In this document: in pieces, positions 46,217-54,602 of the stretch
How positions within the stretch are numbered: the stretch's first letter is position 1
Layout: each line of letters begins with the position of its first letter
Assembly: GCA_965229715.1 (NCBI GenBank)
Contig: CBDDJL010000002.1
Span: 1,736,001-1,800,000, forward strand
Source of the DNA: JAVJST01 sp965229715
Lineage (GTDB): Bacteria > Pseudomonadota > Alphaproteobacteria > Rhodospirillales > Casp-alpha2
Length of the DNA: 64,000 nt
Direction of reading: 5' to 3'
Translations under genes and position numbers: made by a program
The notes under the pieces: model-generated
Told to the model about the DNA's origin: nothing
What the model saw: only the letters and a program-made list of their open reading frames with translations
Databases searched by the model: none

Positions 46217-47047
46217 ATGACGACCGTACCGCCCATCGATTTCTCACGCTATCCCCTTGACCGGGGTGTCGACGCCATGGCCGACATCATCGATCGTTGC
46301 CGAACCCAACTCGACCGTGATCAATACTGCTCGCTTCCCGGATTTTTTTTGGCCGACGCGGTGGCTGTCGCGGCAGCGGACGCCGAGTCGCTGCTCGACC
46401 GGGCGAACTCTGCAGAGTCGGAACGGAATTGCTACCTACAGCGCCAGGGCAGCGCCGACCATCCGCCGGATCATCCGCGCAACATCATGAATCCGGCTCG
46501 CTACCGAATGATCGCTGCCGATCTTTTCAAGCCGACGTCGCATTTGAAGACGCTCTATTTTTGGTCCCCGTTTCAGGACATGGTCGCGGCGATCGTTGGG
46601 GAAGATAAACTCTACCCGAGCGAGGACGAGTTGCAGCCGGTCAATGTCATCTGTTATGGCCCGGGCGACCAGTCCGCGTGGCATTACGACTCGACCAATG
46701 CCTTTACCATGACCCTGATGCTCCAGGCCGCCGAAGAGGGCGGGCTGTTCGAACTCGCGCCGAACACGCGAAACGGGTCCGACGACGAAGACATCGACTA
46801 CATGAAGGCGGTGCTGTCGGGTGATCGAACACGGGTCAGCACTGTGTCGCGCGAAGCTGGCGAGCTCACTATCTTTCGGGGCTGCAACTCTCTTCACCGG
46901 GTCTCGCCTGTCTCTGGCAGTCGCAAGCGCCTGATGGCGGTGTTCGTCTATGAAACCGAACCTGGGATCGTTGGCGATCCGGAGGTCAACTTGACCGTTT
47001 ACGGCCGTACCGGTCGCCAATCGGACGCGCCCGCGCAACAGACGTGA
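46217..47047 (+). CDS. 2-oxoglutarate/Fe(II)-dependent oxygenase
   Basis: The 276-aa protein has the double-stranded beta-helix ligand set: WHYDSTNAF (H and D of the H-x-D motif) and a later SLHRVSPVSGSRKRLMAVFVY with the second histidine and the 2-oxoglutarate arginine. The H-x-D form, not H-x-G, argues for a hydroxylase rather than a halogenase, although the overall sequence is of the HalD/BesD-like family. It is 10 bp after the ATPase gene, and its stop overlaps the next start (GTGA). It may hydroxylate the transported compound or its product (inference). Confidence 0.75.
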   Translation: MTTVPPIDFSRYPLDRGVDAMADIIDRCRTQLDRDQYCSLPGFFLADAVAVAAADAESLLDRANSAESERNCYLQRQGSADHPPDHPRNIMNPARYRMIAADLFKPTSHLKTLYFWSPFQDMVAAIVGEDKLYPSEDELQPVNVICYGPGDQSAWHYDSTNAFTMTLMLQAAEEGGLFELAPNTRNGSDDEDIDYMKAVLSGDRTRVSTVSREAGELTIFRGCNSLHRVSPVSGSRKRLMAVFVYETEPGIVGDPEVNLTVYGRTGRQSDAPAQQT

Positions 47048-47901
47048 CGGGGGATGACGTGCCGGCGTTTGGCGGGTTTGACGACACCGTTCACATTTTA
47101 ACGGTTGAGACGTCCGCAACAACCATGCGCGTTGCCCAGACGGGAGCCGGTCCGGACATCGTCTGGGTGCCGGGCGGCGATTCGCCGGCCGAGGCCTGGC
47201 GCCACCAAATGGCGCACTTCGCTGACCGTTTCCGCTCGACTTCTTACGACCCTCGCGGCGTTGGCGGGACCGTCTCCGATCCTGCGCCTTGGTCGATCGC
47301 CGACTTCGCCCGCGATTGCGCGGAGATGATTGAGCGGGTCTGCACACCGCCGGTCGTTCTGACCGGTCTTTCCATGGGCGGGCTGATCACCCAGCAGGTT
47401 GCCATCGACTACCCGCATCTCGTCCGCCTCGCCATTCCGATGGGAACAGCGGCCTACATCGACGGCTTTACCCGCGACTGGATGCAGGCCGAGATCGATC
47501 TCAGAAAAGATGGCGTCGTGCTTCCCGACTATTTTCTCGCCCCGCACTACGCCGCCTATGCCCTGCCGGCTAAGGCGCTCGCCGACCCGGCAATATGGGA
47601 GCCGCTGAAGTTGGCCTATACGGTCCGGTTCGCCGAGCGCGAGCCGCAGGATCTGATCGACCAGTGGGAGGCGTGCCTCGCGTTCGACTGCCGCGAGGGC
47701 CTCAAGTCTTGCGTGGTGCCGATCCACGCCATTGCCTTCTCAGAGGATGTGCAAACGCCGCCATCCATGGTGAAGGCCGTCGCCGACCTGGCGATAAACG
47801 GCCATTTTCACGAGGTCCCGGGCCTTGGCCACGTGTCGGTGGCGCGGCACGCTCAGAACACGGTGAACGCACTTCTGCAAGAGATAATCACGCAGTCCTA
47901 A
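47044..47901 (+). CDS. Alpha/beta-hydrolase
   Basis: The 285-aa protein has the nucleophile elbow GLSMGG preceded by VVLTGLS, RSTSYDPRGVGGT for the oxyanion region, and a C-terminal GLGHVSVARH with the catalytic histidine. No signal peptide. GTG at 47044 overlaps the stop of the oxygenase gene, giving translational coupling. It is the last gene of the operon and ends 53 bp before the IS1182-family element. Substrate class could be esters or lactones of the operon compound. Confidence 0.85.
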   Translation: MTGDDVPAFGGFDDTVHILTVETSATTMRVAQTGAGPDIVWVPGGDSPAEAWRHQMAHFADRFRSTSYDPRGVGGTVSDPAPWSIADFARDCAEMIERVCTPPVVLTGLSMGGLITQQVAIDYPHLVRLAIPMGTAAYIDGFTRDWMQAEIDLRKDGVVLPDYFLAPHYAAYALPAKALADPAIWEPLKLAYTVRFAEREPQDLIDQWEACLAFDCREGLKSCVVPIHAIAFSEDVQTPPSMVKAVADLAINGHFHEVPGLGHVSVARHAQNTVNALLQEIITQS

Positions 47902-47953
47902 CCGATGGCATCCATGCCTTTCGGTGATCAGCCTCATTTGTCCGCTTCTGACT

Positions 47954-49530
47954 GAGGCTGTTGAAAAACTCGTCCCGAAGTCTGTTTGGCGTGTCCGCTA
48001 TTGTTAATAGCGGACACTTTGCTTCCGCCTCGGCGTGATGCCTCGGCGGTTCTTGTTGTTCTTCTCGTTGCGGTGTTGATGATTGGACATAGTCAGACTG
48101 CGACGGGTCGTGGTGGCGGGATGGCGGCGAGTTTGGCAAGGCGTTTGAGGTTCTGAACGGTGGCGGTGAGCAGGAACTCGTCTGTCGCGCCGGTCAGTCC
48201 TCTCAGCCTCAGGCGTGTCATGCCGAGAGTTCGTTTGGCCTCGCCGAACAGGGTCTCGATCTTCTTTCTTCGGACCGCCGAACGATCATAGGCGTCCGTC
48301 CCCATCAGGGCGCGGGCCATGTCCCTGGCTGCCTCGTTCACGTCGCGGGGTAGCTTGCGCGACGGCCCGTTCGGGCAACACTTTGATTCGAGCGGGCACG
48401 GATCGCAGTCGCGCTTCGATGCCCGGTAGAGCAACGTCTTGCCATCGTGGACCTTGCCGGTTGTCTTCAGGACGTTGCCGCCCGGACAAACATAGACATC
48501 GCTCTCATCATCGTAGCGAAAATCCTCGCGCGAGAACGTCCCGTCGCCCCGCTTGCCCTTGTCCCATACCGGAATGTGCGGCTCGATGCCCCGGTCCGTC
48601 AGCCAGCCCAGCATCTCGCCGGTCCCATAAGCGACATCGCCCGCCACGCGGCCGGGCTTCAGGCCGAAGCGCCGTTCGGTGCGCTCCAGCATGGTCTCGG
48701 TCGCATCGACCTCCTTGGTGATGCGCGTCGGCGTCGCCTCGACATCGACGATCACCGCGTGCTCCATGTCGATCAGATAGTTGAGGCTGTAGCCGAACAT
48801 CACCTTGTTGCGGCCCCGCGTCGTCCACGCGGCCGCCGGATCGACCGGCGACATGGCCTTGGGCTTCTGTTTGGGATTGGTCGGCGGATTGTCGCCCTCC
48901 AGCGCCGCCAGATACTCCCGGACCGCTCGCGTCGACCGCTGTTCGTCCGTCCAGTCGACCTCACTTCCCTCGATCCGCTGGAACCGGCTGGCGTCGGTCT
49001 CGATCACCGAGGCATCGACGGCGAAGCCTTCGCCGCCGACCAGACCTGCTTCCATGCAACGCCTGACAACGGCCTCGAACACCTGACGGAACAGATTGCT
49101 GTCTCTGAACCGCCCATGCCGGTTGACCGAGAACGTCGAGTGGTCCGGCACCCGGTCCTCCAGCCCCAGACGGCAGAACCAACGGTACGCAAGATTGACC
49201 CGGACCTCCTCGCACAACCGGCGCTCCGAGCGGATCGAATGGCAGTAACCCACCAGCAGCATGCGGATCATCAACTCGGGGCAGATCGAGGGGCGGCCCG
49301 TGTGGCTGTAGAAAGGCGCAAGCTCCTTTCGCAGCCAGTCGAGATCGAGAACCGTGTCAATCCGGCGCAGCAGGTGGTCCCGCGGCACCATCTCATCCAG
49401 ATCGAACTCATAGAACAGACGATCCTGATCCCTGCATCGCTCGCCCATCATCGTTCAGTCCTCCCGAATCACCGGGAAAACTGAATCACGACTTCAACTC
49501 GCCAACAACGGAGAGTTTTTCAACAGCCTC
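47954..49530 (-). mobile_element. IS1182-family insertion sequence with intact ends
   Basis: The element spans 1577 bp. GAGGCTGTTGAAAAACTC at 47954-47971 and its exact reverse complement at 49513-49530 form 18-bp perfect inverted repeats. GACT flanks both sides (47950-47953 and 49531-49534), a 4-bp target duplication. The transposase is intact, so insertion is recent or preserved. The interval 47972-48092 holds only element-end sequence. Confidence 0.93.
48093..49451 (-). CDS. IS1182-family transposase
   Basis: The 452-aa protein begins with the DUF772 domain (DEMVPRDHLLRRIDTVLDLD, YSHTGRPSICPELMIRMLLV) and continues with a DDE-type transposase domain (GEGFAVDASVIETDAS, VAGDVAYGTGEMLGWL). 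Its C terminus has a cysteine cluster (CDPCPLESKCCPNG) and RRKKIETLFGEAKRTLGMTR with the catalytic glutamate. No frameshift is seen. It fits the terminal repeats described for the element. Confidence 0.94.
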   Translation of the reverse strand: MMGERCRDQDRLFYEFDLDEMVPRDHLLRRIDTVLDLDWLRKELAPFYSHTGRPSICPELMIRMLLVGYCHSIRSERRLCEEVRVNLAYRWFCRLGLEDRVPDHSTFSVNRHGRFRDSNLFRQVFEAVVRRCMEAGLVGGEGFAVDASVIETDASRFQRIEGSEVDWTDEQRSTRAVREYLAALEGDNPPTNPKQKPKAMSPVDPAAAWTTRGRNKVMFGYSLNYLIDMEHAVIVDVEATPTRITKEVDATETMLERTERRFGLKPGRVAGDVAYGTGEMLGWLTDRGIEPHIPVWDKGKRGDGTFSREDFRYDDESDVYVCPGGNVLKTTGKVHDGKTLLYRASKRDCDPCPLESKCCPNGPSRKLPRDVNEAARDMARALMGTDAYDRSAVRRKKIETLFGEAKRTLGMTRLRLRGLTGATDEFLLTATVQNLKRLAKLAAIPPPRPVAV

Positions 49531-49599
49531 GACTATTAGCGAACAATTCCGGATGTCGTTCAGAAGATTCCCCCGCAGTTGATAGAATCAGCCATACCG

Positions 49600-49956
49600 T
49601 CACTCCGCGACGACGGGCGCAGAGCCTTCCTTCAGGTGGGTTTTCGGCGAGTCACCGAAGGCCTTCTGGTAGAGCCGGGAGAAGTGACCGACATTCAGGA
49701 AGCCGACCGTGTTCGCAGCTTCGGCAACCGAGCCGACGCGTCCCGAAGCGATCAGGTTCCTGGCTGCTTTTAGGCGTTCGGTACGGATCAGATCGGCCGG
49801 CGTGACGCCGCCGGATTCCTGCAGTTTGCGACGGAGGCTGCTCTCGCTCAGCCCCAATTCCTTGCCGAGACGGGCAACGTTGAGTTCGGCATCCGACAGG
49901 TTCTCGCGCAAATAACCACGGGCATTGCGGAGCAGCTGCCGATCGGCGTTGATGGA
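49600..49956 (-). pseudogene. C-terminal AraC-type DNA-binding domain fragment
   Basis: The frame encodes the two HTH motifs of an AraC/XylS domain (VARLGKELGLSESSLRRKLQ and SVAEAANTVGFLNVGHFSRL), ending SPKTHLKEGSAPVVAE. The part upstream of DRQLLRNARGYLRENLSD is missing, and an in-frame stop lies near 49967. Sequence on the other side belongs to an HlyD-type gene on the opposite strand, so this is the 3' remnant of a regulator (or hybrid sensor) cut by a rearrangement. Confidence 0.75.
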
Positions 49957-49957
49957 G

Positions 49958-50668
49958 TCGGGTCACGGTTCGCGGGTTAACTTTCTGACGGCGAAAAACC
50001 AGCGGCTGTCCATGGAGCGTGAAGAGCGCCGTCTCGTGAACCTGCGCACGCGGCTCAATAGCGAGCTCAAGGCAATCGAAGCGGACAAACAGGCCTTTAT
50101 CAGCGAGTGGCGTTCGTCGGTCGGCAAGGAACTGGTCGGCACTCGGCGCGAGCGTGAGGAATTGGGCGAGAAGCTCAAGAAAATGGAGCGCCGAGAAAGC
50201 ATGGTATCGTTGACGGCGCCGCAACGCGGTGTCGTCCTCAGTATCGCTGATCGATCCACCGGATCGGTTATTCAGCAGGCGGAAACGATGTTCACCATTG
50301 TTCCCGTCGATGTCACTCTGGAAATGGAGGCCGACGTCCAACCCAAGGACGTCGGCTCCATCAAGGTCGGCGATCCGGTACGTGTAAAACTCGACGCACT
50401 CCCGTTCCAAAAGTACGGCATTCTTGGCGGCACGGTTAAACTGATCAGCGAAGACACGATCGAGACCGAACAAAGCAAAGACAAGGGGCCGGTCTATCAG
50501 ACGAAAGTCGAACTGACCGACTTCGATCTCCGGAACGTGCCGCCGAACTTTCGACTGATCCCCGGCATGACCGGCACGGCCGAGATCACCACCGGCCGCA
50601 AGAAAGTCGTCACCTATTTCTTCTATCCGATCGCCAAGGCATTCGATCAGGCCTTCAAGGAGCCGTGA
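49958..50668 (+). pseudogene. HlyD-type membrane fusion protein, C-terminal fragment
   Basis: The frame has the type I secretion adaptor plan from mid coiled coil onward: helical SRVNFLTAKNQRLSMEREER, REREELGEKLKKMERRESMV, lipoyl half VSLTAPQRGVVLSIADRSTG, beta-barrel segments DVGSIKVGDPVRVKLDALPF and the C-terminal PGMTGTAEITTGRKKVVTYF. The N-terminal half with the membrane anchor is absent, and the frame starts abruptly at the break with the AraC fragment. No ABC transporter or TolC partner is near. About 235 of an expected 430-450 residues remain. Confidence 0.8.
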
Positions 50669-50799
50669 CGGAACGAACTGCGCGGGTCAAAGCACGAGAT
50701 ATTACTGCTCTTGAAAGGGTGACCGGCCAAGAGCGTCCTTGCGTATATCGCCGGGCGGACGGGTTTCAGTGCGTCTACGGGCAACACCAGGGATATTGC

Positions 50800-51051
50800 T
50801 CACCCGCCCTTGAGCGGCGGCAGGATTGAGAGCGTGTCACCCTCAGTCAGGACATGATCTTCACGGTCATCGGGACGGACAGCGGCAGAATTGACACTGA
50901 GCAGAAACCGTCCGTCTGCCGGAATATCGAGTGCGGCAAGGGCCTCGAGTACGTTGGCGCCATCGGGCACCTCGACCTCGGCTGAGCGGCCTTCCGTGCC
51001 TTTGGGCAGATAGCGGGTGAGCAGGCCGCCGGTTTTCAGGGTGATTTTCAT
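50800..51051 (-). CDS. MoaD/ThiS-family sulfur carrier protein
   Basis: The 83-aa protein has a ubiquitin-like beta-grasp fold and ends in the diglycine LPPLKGG, which must be adenylated and thiocarboxylated. MoaD-like proteins are regularly encoded with tungsten aldehyde:ferredoxin oxidoreductases to supply sulfur for the pterin cofactor dithiolene. It lies about 100 bp downstream of the AOR gene on the same strand, separated by a palindromic repeat. An E1-like MoeB partner is not in this window. Confidence 0.85.
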   Translation of the reverse strand: MKITLKTGGLLTRYLPKGTEGRSAEVEVPDGANVLEALAALDIPADGRFLLSVNSAAVRPDDREDHVLTEGDTLSILPPLKGG

Positions 51052-51073
51052 GCGCGCATCGTTTCCTCAAACA

Positions 51074-51134
51074 GTCACCCCCGCGAAAGCGGGGGTCCAG
51101 AGCCTTCCTGGATTCCCGCCTTCGCGGGAATGAC
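51074..51134. repeat. Double-palindrome intergenic repeat
   Basis: CCCCCGC-GAAA-GCGGGGG (51078-51095) and TTCCCGC-CTTC-GCGGGAA (51113-51130) flank GGTCCAGAGCCTTCCTGGA. GTCA and TGAC bound the unit. Such paired hairpins with GGTCCAG and TTCCCGCG are common dispersed repeats in alphaproteobacterial genomes. It may attenuate transcription between AOR and the moaD-like gene. Confidence 0.75.
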
Positions 51135-51154
51135 ATCGTTGTTGACCCCGAGAC

Positions 51155-52978
51155 CTACAACCCGAGGCGGTCGATCAGCTCGTTGGTCAGTTCGCCGTTC
51201 TCGGTCCAGCCGCGCGCCGCGTAGTATTCCGGCAGCATCTTGTCGAGTTCGGCGACCTTGCCCTTGGCGTTGCCGCTCGGCGCCGGCACCTCGAGCAGGC
51301 GCTTCGGCAGGGTGTCGTCGGCCTTGGTCAGACCCGCCGCAAGATTGAAGCGCCGTTCCAGGTTCCAGACCCGCTCGCCGGTCGTCTGCATGCGCTCTTC
51401 GGTCCAGTCGCTCTCGACAGCGGCGTTGACCAGTTCGCCGTAATGCTTGTACTCCCAGCCCGCGTCGCCGGTGAACAGGCACAACCCGGTCGAATCGATC
51501 GAGGCGATCTGGTCCTGCGAGTTCTTGCAGGGCTCGGCCTTGCCGTTGCCGCTGATGTCGTCCATGTCCTCTTCGAAGACGGCGTGCTTGAGGTGGCAGG
51601 CGCCGCGGTTCGACGTCGCGTAGCCGAGACCCATGCCCTGCAGCGCGCGGCTGTCGTAACCGGCGAACTCCTGGCCTTTTACGTGCATGGCGATTTCCGG
51701 ATGGCCGTACTTTTCGCACATCAGCTTGGAGCCGAGACCGAGGACCTGGCCGAAGCCTTCGCCCTTGCCGGTCTTCTCGGCCATGATGCAGAGCGCCTCG
51801 GCGTTGCCGAACGTGAGTTCGACGCCGTCGGTGTCCTTGGTCGTGATGACGCCCATCTCGAACAGTTCCATGGCCGCCGCGATGGTACCGCCGAGCGAAA
51901 TCGGGTCCATGCCGTGTTCGTTGGTCATGTAGCCGGCGAACGTCGCGGCATCGAGATCGTCGACACCGACCACGGCGCCGAGCGCGTAGGCGGTCTCGTA
52001 TTCGAGTCCGCCGGAAGCTTCGCGGTACTCCGGCCGGTTGACGATAGAGAAATGCTCCTCGTCGATGTGCGCGATGCGTCCGCACGCGATGGTGCAGCCG
52101 AAGCACGCCTTGTTGGTGATCATGTTGCGGTGGCCGTTGGGCTTTTCCTTCCACATGGCGTCGGGGTTGATGTGTTCGGTGCCCTCGAACTCGACCTTCT
52201 GGAAGTTGTTGGTCGGTAGGCCGCCCCATTCGTTCATGGTGTCGATCATGGCGTTGGTGCCGAGCTTGGTGAGTTCCTGACGGCCCTCGTTCTCGGCGAG
52301 CAATTGGTTGGTCTCCCGAACTTTTTCCATGAAAGTTTTGGGATCGGCGACGGTGACGCCCTTGGTGCCGCGACACGCCACGGCCTTGAGATTCTTCGAT
52401 CCCATGACGGCGCCGACGCCCGAGCGTCCGGCGGCGCGGTGCAGGTCGTTGACGACGCAGGCGTAGCGCACGAGGCTTTCGCCGGCCTGGCCGCACGATG
52501 CGACCTTGATGAGCGGATCGTCGTGATGCTCCTTGATCCAGGCTTCCGTATTCCACACGGTCGTGCCCCAGATCTCGTCGGCGGGCAGCAGTTCGACCTG
52601 ATCGTCGACAATATTGAGGTAAACCGGCTTATCGGCCTTGCCCTCGATGATTAGCAGGTCGTATCCCGCGTACTTGAGCTCGGCGCCGAACTTGCCGCCG
52701 GAGTTCGAACACGCGATCGCATTGGTCAGCGGGCCTTTACAGAGAACTGCGTAGCGCCCGCTGGTCGAGGCCATGGTGCCGGTCAGTGGGCCGGTTGCGA
52801 AAATCAGCACGTTGTCGGGGCCGAGCGGGTCGGCCTTGGGGTCCATGTTCTCCCACAGGTACTTGGTGCCGAGCCCGCGCTCGCCGAGGTAGGCCTCGGC
52901 CCATTCCATGTTGAGGGGTTCGGATTCGCAGGTGCCTTTGGTCAGATTGACCCGGAGAACGTTACCTTGCCATGACAT
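51155..52978 (-). CDS. aor: Tungsten-containing aldehyde:ferredoxin oxidoreductase
   Basis: The 607-aa protein matches AOR throughout: MSWQGNVLRVNLTKGTCESE at the start, GRYAVLCKGPLTNAIACSNS for cofactor binding, NDLHRAAGRSGVGAVMGSKN, and the [4Fe-4S] cysteines in ACFGCTIACGR (C292, C295, C299) with a fourth in DSTGLCLFTG. AOR oxidises aldehydes to acids using a tungstopterin, donating electrons to ferredoxin. Ferredoxin-like aorB lies 15 bp upstream and a MoaD-like gene downstream. In aerobic bacteria such enzymes also work as BamB-related or acid-reducing enzymes; here the natural substrate is unknown. W transport genes are not in the window. Confidence 0.93.
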   Translation of the reverse strand: MSWQGNVLRVNLTKGTCESEPLNMEWAEAYLGERGLGTKYLWENMDPKADPLGPDNVLIFATGPLTGTMASTSGRYAVLCKGPLTNAIACSNSGGKFGAELKYAGYDLLIIEGKADKPVYLNIVDDQVELLPADEIWGTTVWNTEAWIKEHHDDPLIKVASCGQAGESLVRYACVVNDLHRAAGRSGVGAVMGSKNLKAVACRGTKGVTVADPKTFMEKVRETNQLLAENEGRQELTKLGTNAMIDTMNEWGGLPTNNFQKVEFEGTEHINPDAMWKEKPNGHRNMITNKACFGCTIACGRIAHIDEEHFSIVNRPEYREASGGLEYETAYALGAVVGVDDLDAATFAGYMTNEHGMDPISLGGTIAAAMELFEMGVITTKDTDGVELTFGNAEALCIMAEKTGKGEGFGQVLGLGSKLMCEKYGHPEIAMHVKGQEFAGYDSRALQGMGLGYATSNRGACHLKHAVFEEDMDDISGNGKAEPCKNSQDQIASIDSTGLCLFTGDAGWEYKHYGELVNAAVESDWTEERMQTTGERVWNLERRFNLAAGLTKADDTLPKRLLEVPAPSGNAKGKVAELDKMLPEYYAARGWTENGELTNELIDRLGL

Positions 52979-52993
52979 GATCGTTTCTCCTCC

Positions 52994-53422
52994 TTAGGCC
53001 GCAGCGGCGCCGTCGGCGACGCCGTAGATGATGGCGTCGGTCGGGCACGCCTTGGCGCATTCCGGATCGCCTTCACATAGGTTGCACTTCACGACCTTGC
53101 CGGTCAGCTGGTCGAAATTGATGGTGCCGTAGGGGCACGCGATGGTGCAGACCTTGCAGCCGACACACTTGTCGTCGATGACCTCGACGGCGCCGGTCTC
53201 GCGGTTGCGAACCAGCGCATCGACCGGGCAGGCCTCGGCGCACCACTGCTCGGCGCACTGAGTGCAGGTGTAGGGGACCGACCGCTCGCCGTGGCCGACT
53301 TCGAAAATCTTGATCTTGGACCGTGCCGGATTGAATGCGCCCGTATGTTCGAACGAACAGGCCATTTCGCACTGCAGGCAACTGGTGCATTTGCCGGCAT
53401 CGATAATGAGTGACTTGAGCAA
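52994..53422 (-). CDS. Polyferredoxin-like subunit paired with AOR
   Basis: The 142-aa protein has four cysteine clusters: CTSCLQCEMAC, CTQCAEQWCAEACP, CVGCKVCTIACP and CNLCEGDPECAKACP, for four [4Fe-4S] centres in the HycB/DMSO-reductase B-type fold. It takes electrons from AOR. The start is TTG at 53422, five bases after GGAGG. It is directly upstream of aor in one operon. No membrane partner or NADH module is adjacent, so the final acceptor is open. Confidence 0.9.
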   Translation of the reverse strand: MLKSLIIDAGKCTSCLQCEMACSFEHTGAFNPARSKIKIFEVGHGERSVPYTCTQCAEQWCAEACPVDALVRNRETGAVEVIDDKCVGCKVCTIACPYGTINFDQLTGKVVKCNLCEGDPECAKACPTDAIIYGVADGAAAA

Positions 53423-53580
53423 TGGAGCCTCCTCCCTGTCAAAACGAATGCCGGCAATCCCGTCTGTCGCGCGGGTCTTTCACGCCGGTCGATGGCAATC
53501 ACTATGGCCCATCACGCGCCGCTTCGCAAATCCCCCAACAGGGATATTTTTCGGCTGAAAACACCGGTTGTGGCACCTGC

Positions 53581-54471
53581 TCAGGACAGGATGCCGCCGA
53601 CCCAATCGATGAAGATTTCCGCCTCGGCACGGATCTTCCGGCCCTTCGGCGTGACCACATGAAAGGCATCGCCGATTTCGATCTCGGGACCGAACGGCAT
53701 GGTGAGCGGACCCTTGTTGCCCTGTTCGCGCAGCAGGGTGGAAAAGCCGAGCATGATGCCGCCGCCGTTGGCCGCCGCATCGGCGGCGAGCGACCAGGTA
53801 TCGACCTGCACGCCGCGCATGCGGCCGACATCGATATCGCCGCGGCCGGCTTCCGCGAGCCAGTGCGCCCAGAGTTTCGGGTGGCCCGTCATATGATAGA
53901 GCGTGTGGTCGGCAAGCGCATCGACGTCGGCCGGCGGCGCGCTGCCGTCGAACATCTCGCGCGCGCACAGCGGAAAGAAGGTTTCCCGGGTCAACTGAAG
54001 GACGTCGACGCCGGGCCAGCGGCCGTTGCCGAAGCGGATTTCGAGGTCGACGTCGTCCCATTCGTGATCGACGGGCCAGACCGCTGTCTGGATACGGACC
54101 GGGATTTCGGGGTGGGCTTGCTGAAAGGCCGGCAGATGACGGCCGAGCCAGCGCTCCGAGAAGGTGACGCCGGCACGCACCGTGAGCCGGCCCTTCATGC
54201 CGGCGCCGAATACGTCCTCGGTGCCCTCGGCGATGGTGATAAAGGCGTCGCGCACGGCGGGGAGGTAGGCTTCGCCGGTGGCGGTGAGCTGCAGGCTGCG
54301 CGGCAAGCGATGAAACAACTGGCAACCGAGATGCTGCTCGAGCGCCTTGACCTTCTGGCTGACGGCGGCCTGCGTCACGTTGAGCTCGCGCGCCGCGCCA
54401 GTGAAACTAAGATGACGGGCGCTGGCCTCGAATGCGCGCAGCCAATTCAGCGGTGGCAACCTCCCCAGCAT
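53581..54471 (-). CDS. LysR-family regulator (GcvA-like)
   Basis: The 296-aa protein begins MLGRLPPLNWLRAFEASARH, then LSFTGAARELNVTQAAVSQK, a GcvA-like winged helix. The co-inducer domain follows (GRLTVRAGVTFSERWLGRHL and NGRWPGVDVLQLTRETFFPL). I used ATG 54471, two codons after a possible TTG. It is divergent from the MttB-family gene, with 131 bp between them, and probably regulates it. The aor operon lies behind it on the same strand with 158 bp between, so it could also act there; nothing in the sequence decides. Confidence 0.88.
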   Translation of the reverse strand: MLGRLPPLNWLRAFEASARHLSFTGAARELNVTQAAVSQKVKALEQHLGCQLFHRLPRSLQLTATGEAYLPAVRDAFITIAEGTEDVFGAGMKGRLTVRAGVTFSERWLGRHLPAFQQAHPEIPVRIQTAVWPVDHEWDDVDLEIRFGNGRWPGVDVLQLTRETFFPLCAREMFDGSAPPADVDALADHTLYHMTGHPKLWAHWLAEAGRGDIDVGRMRGVQVDTWSLAADAAANGGGIMLGFSTLLREQGNKGPLTMPFGPEIEIGDAFHVVTPKGRKIRAEAEIFIDWVGGILS

Positions 54472-54602
54472 GGCCAAGTAAACCCCTAGATTTGCTAAGT
54501 CATGGTCGCATTAATACTCGTTTGTTTGCGCGCATGGAAAGCGACAATCTTGAGAGAACGGAGTCGTTGACGCCCGCCGGCGGCGGGCGAGGGAGATTTA
54601 TT

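Noticed and set aside
46217..47047. Amino acid halogenase (BesD-type)
   Set aside because: The facial triad has H-x-D (HYD), which argues for a hydroxylase; halogenases of this class have Gly or Ala there.
51075..52556. 493-aa Arg-rich frame inside aor
   Set aside because: Low-complexity alternate frame of the AOR gene.
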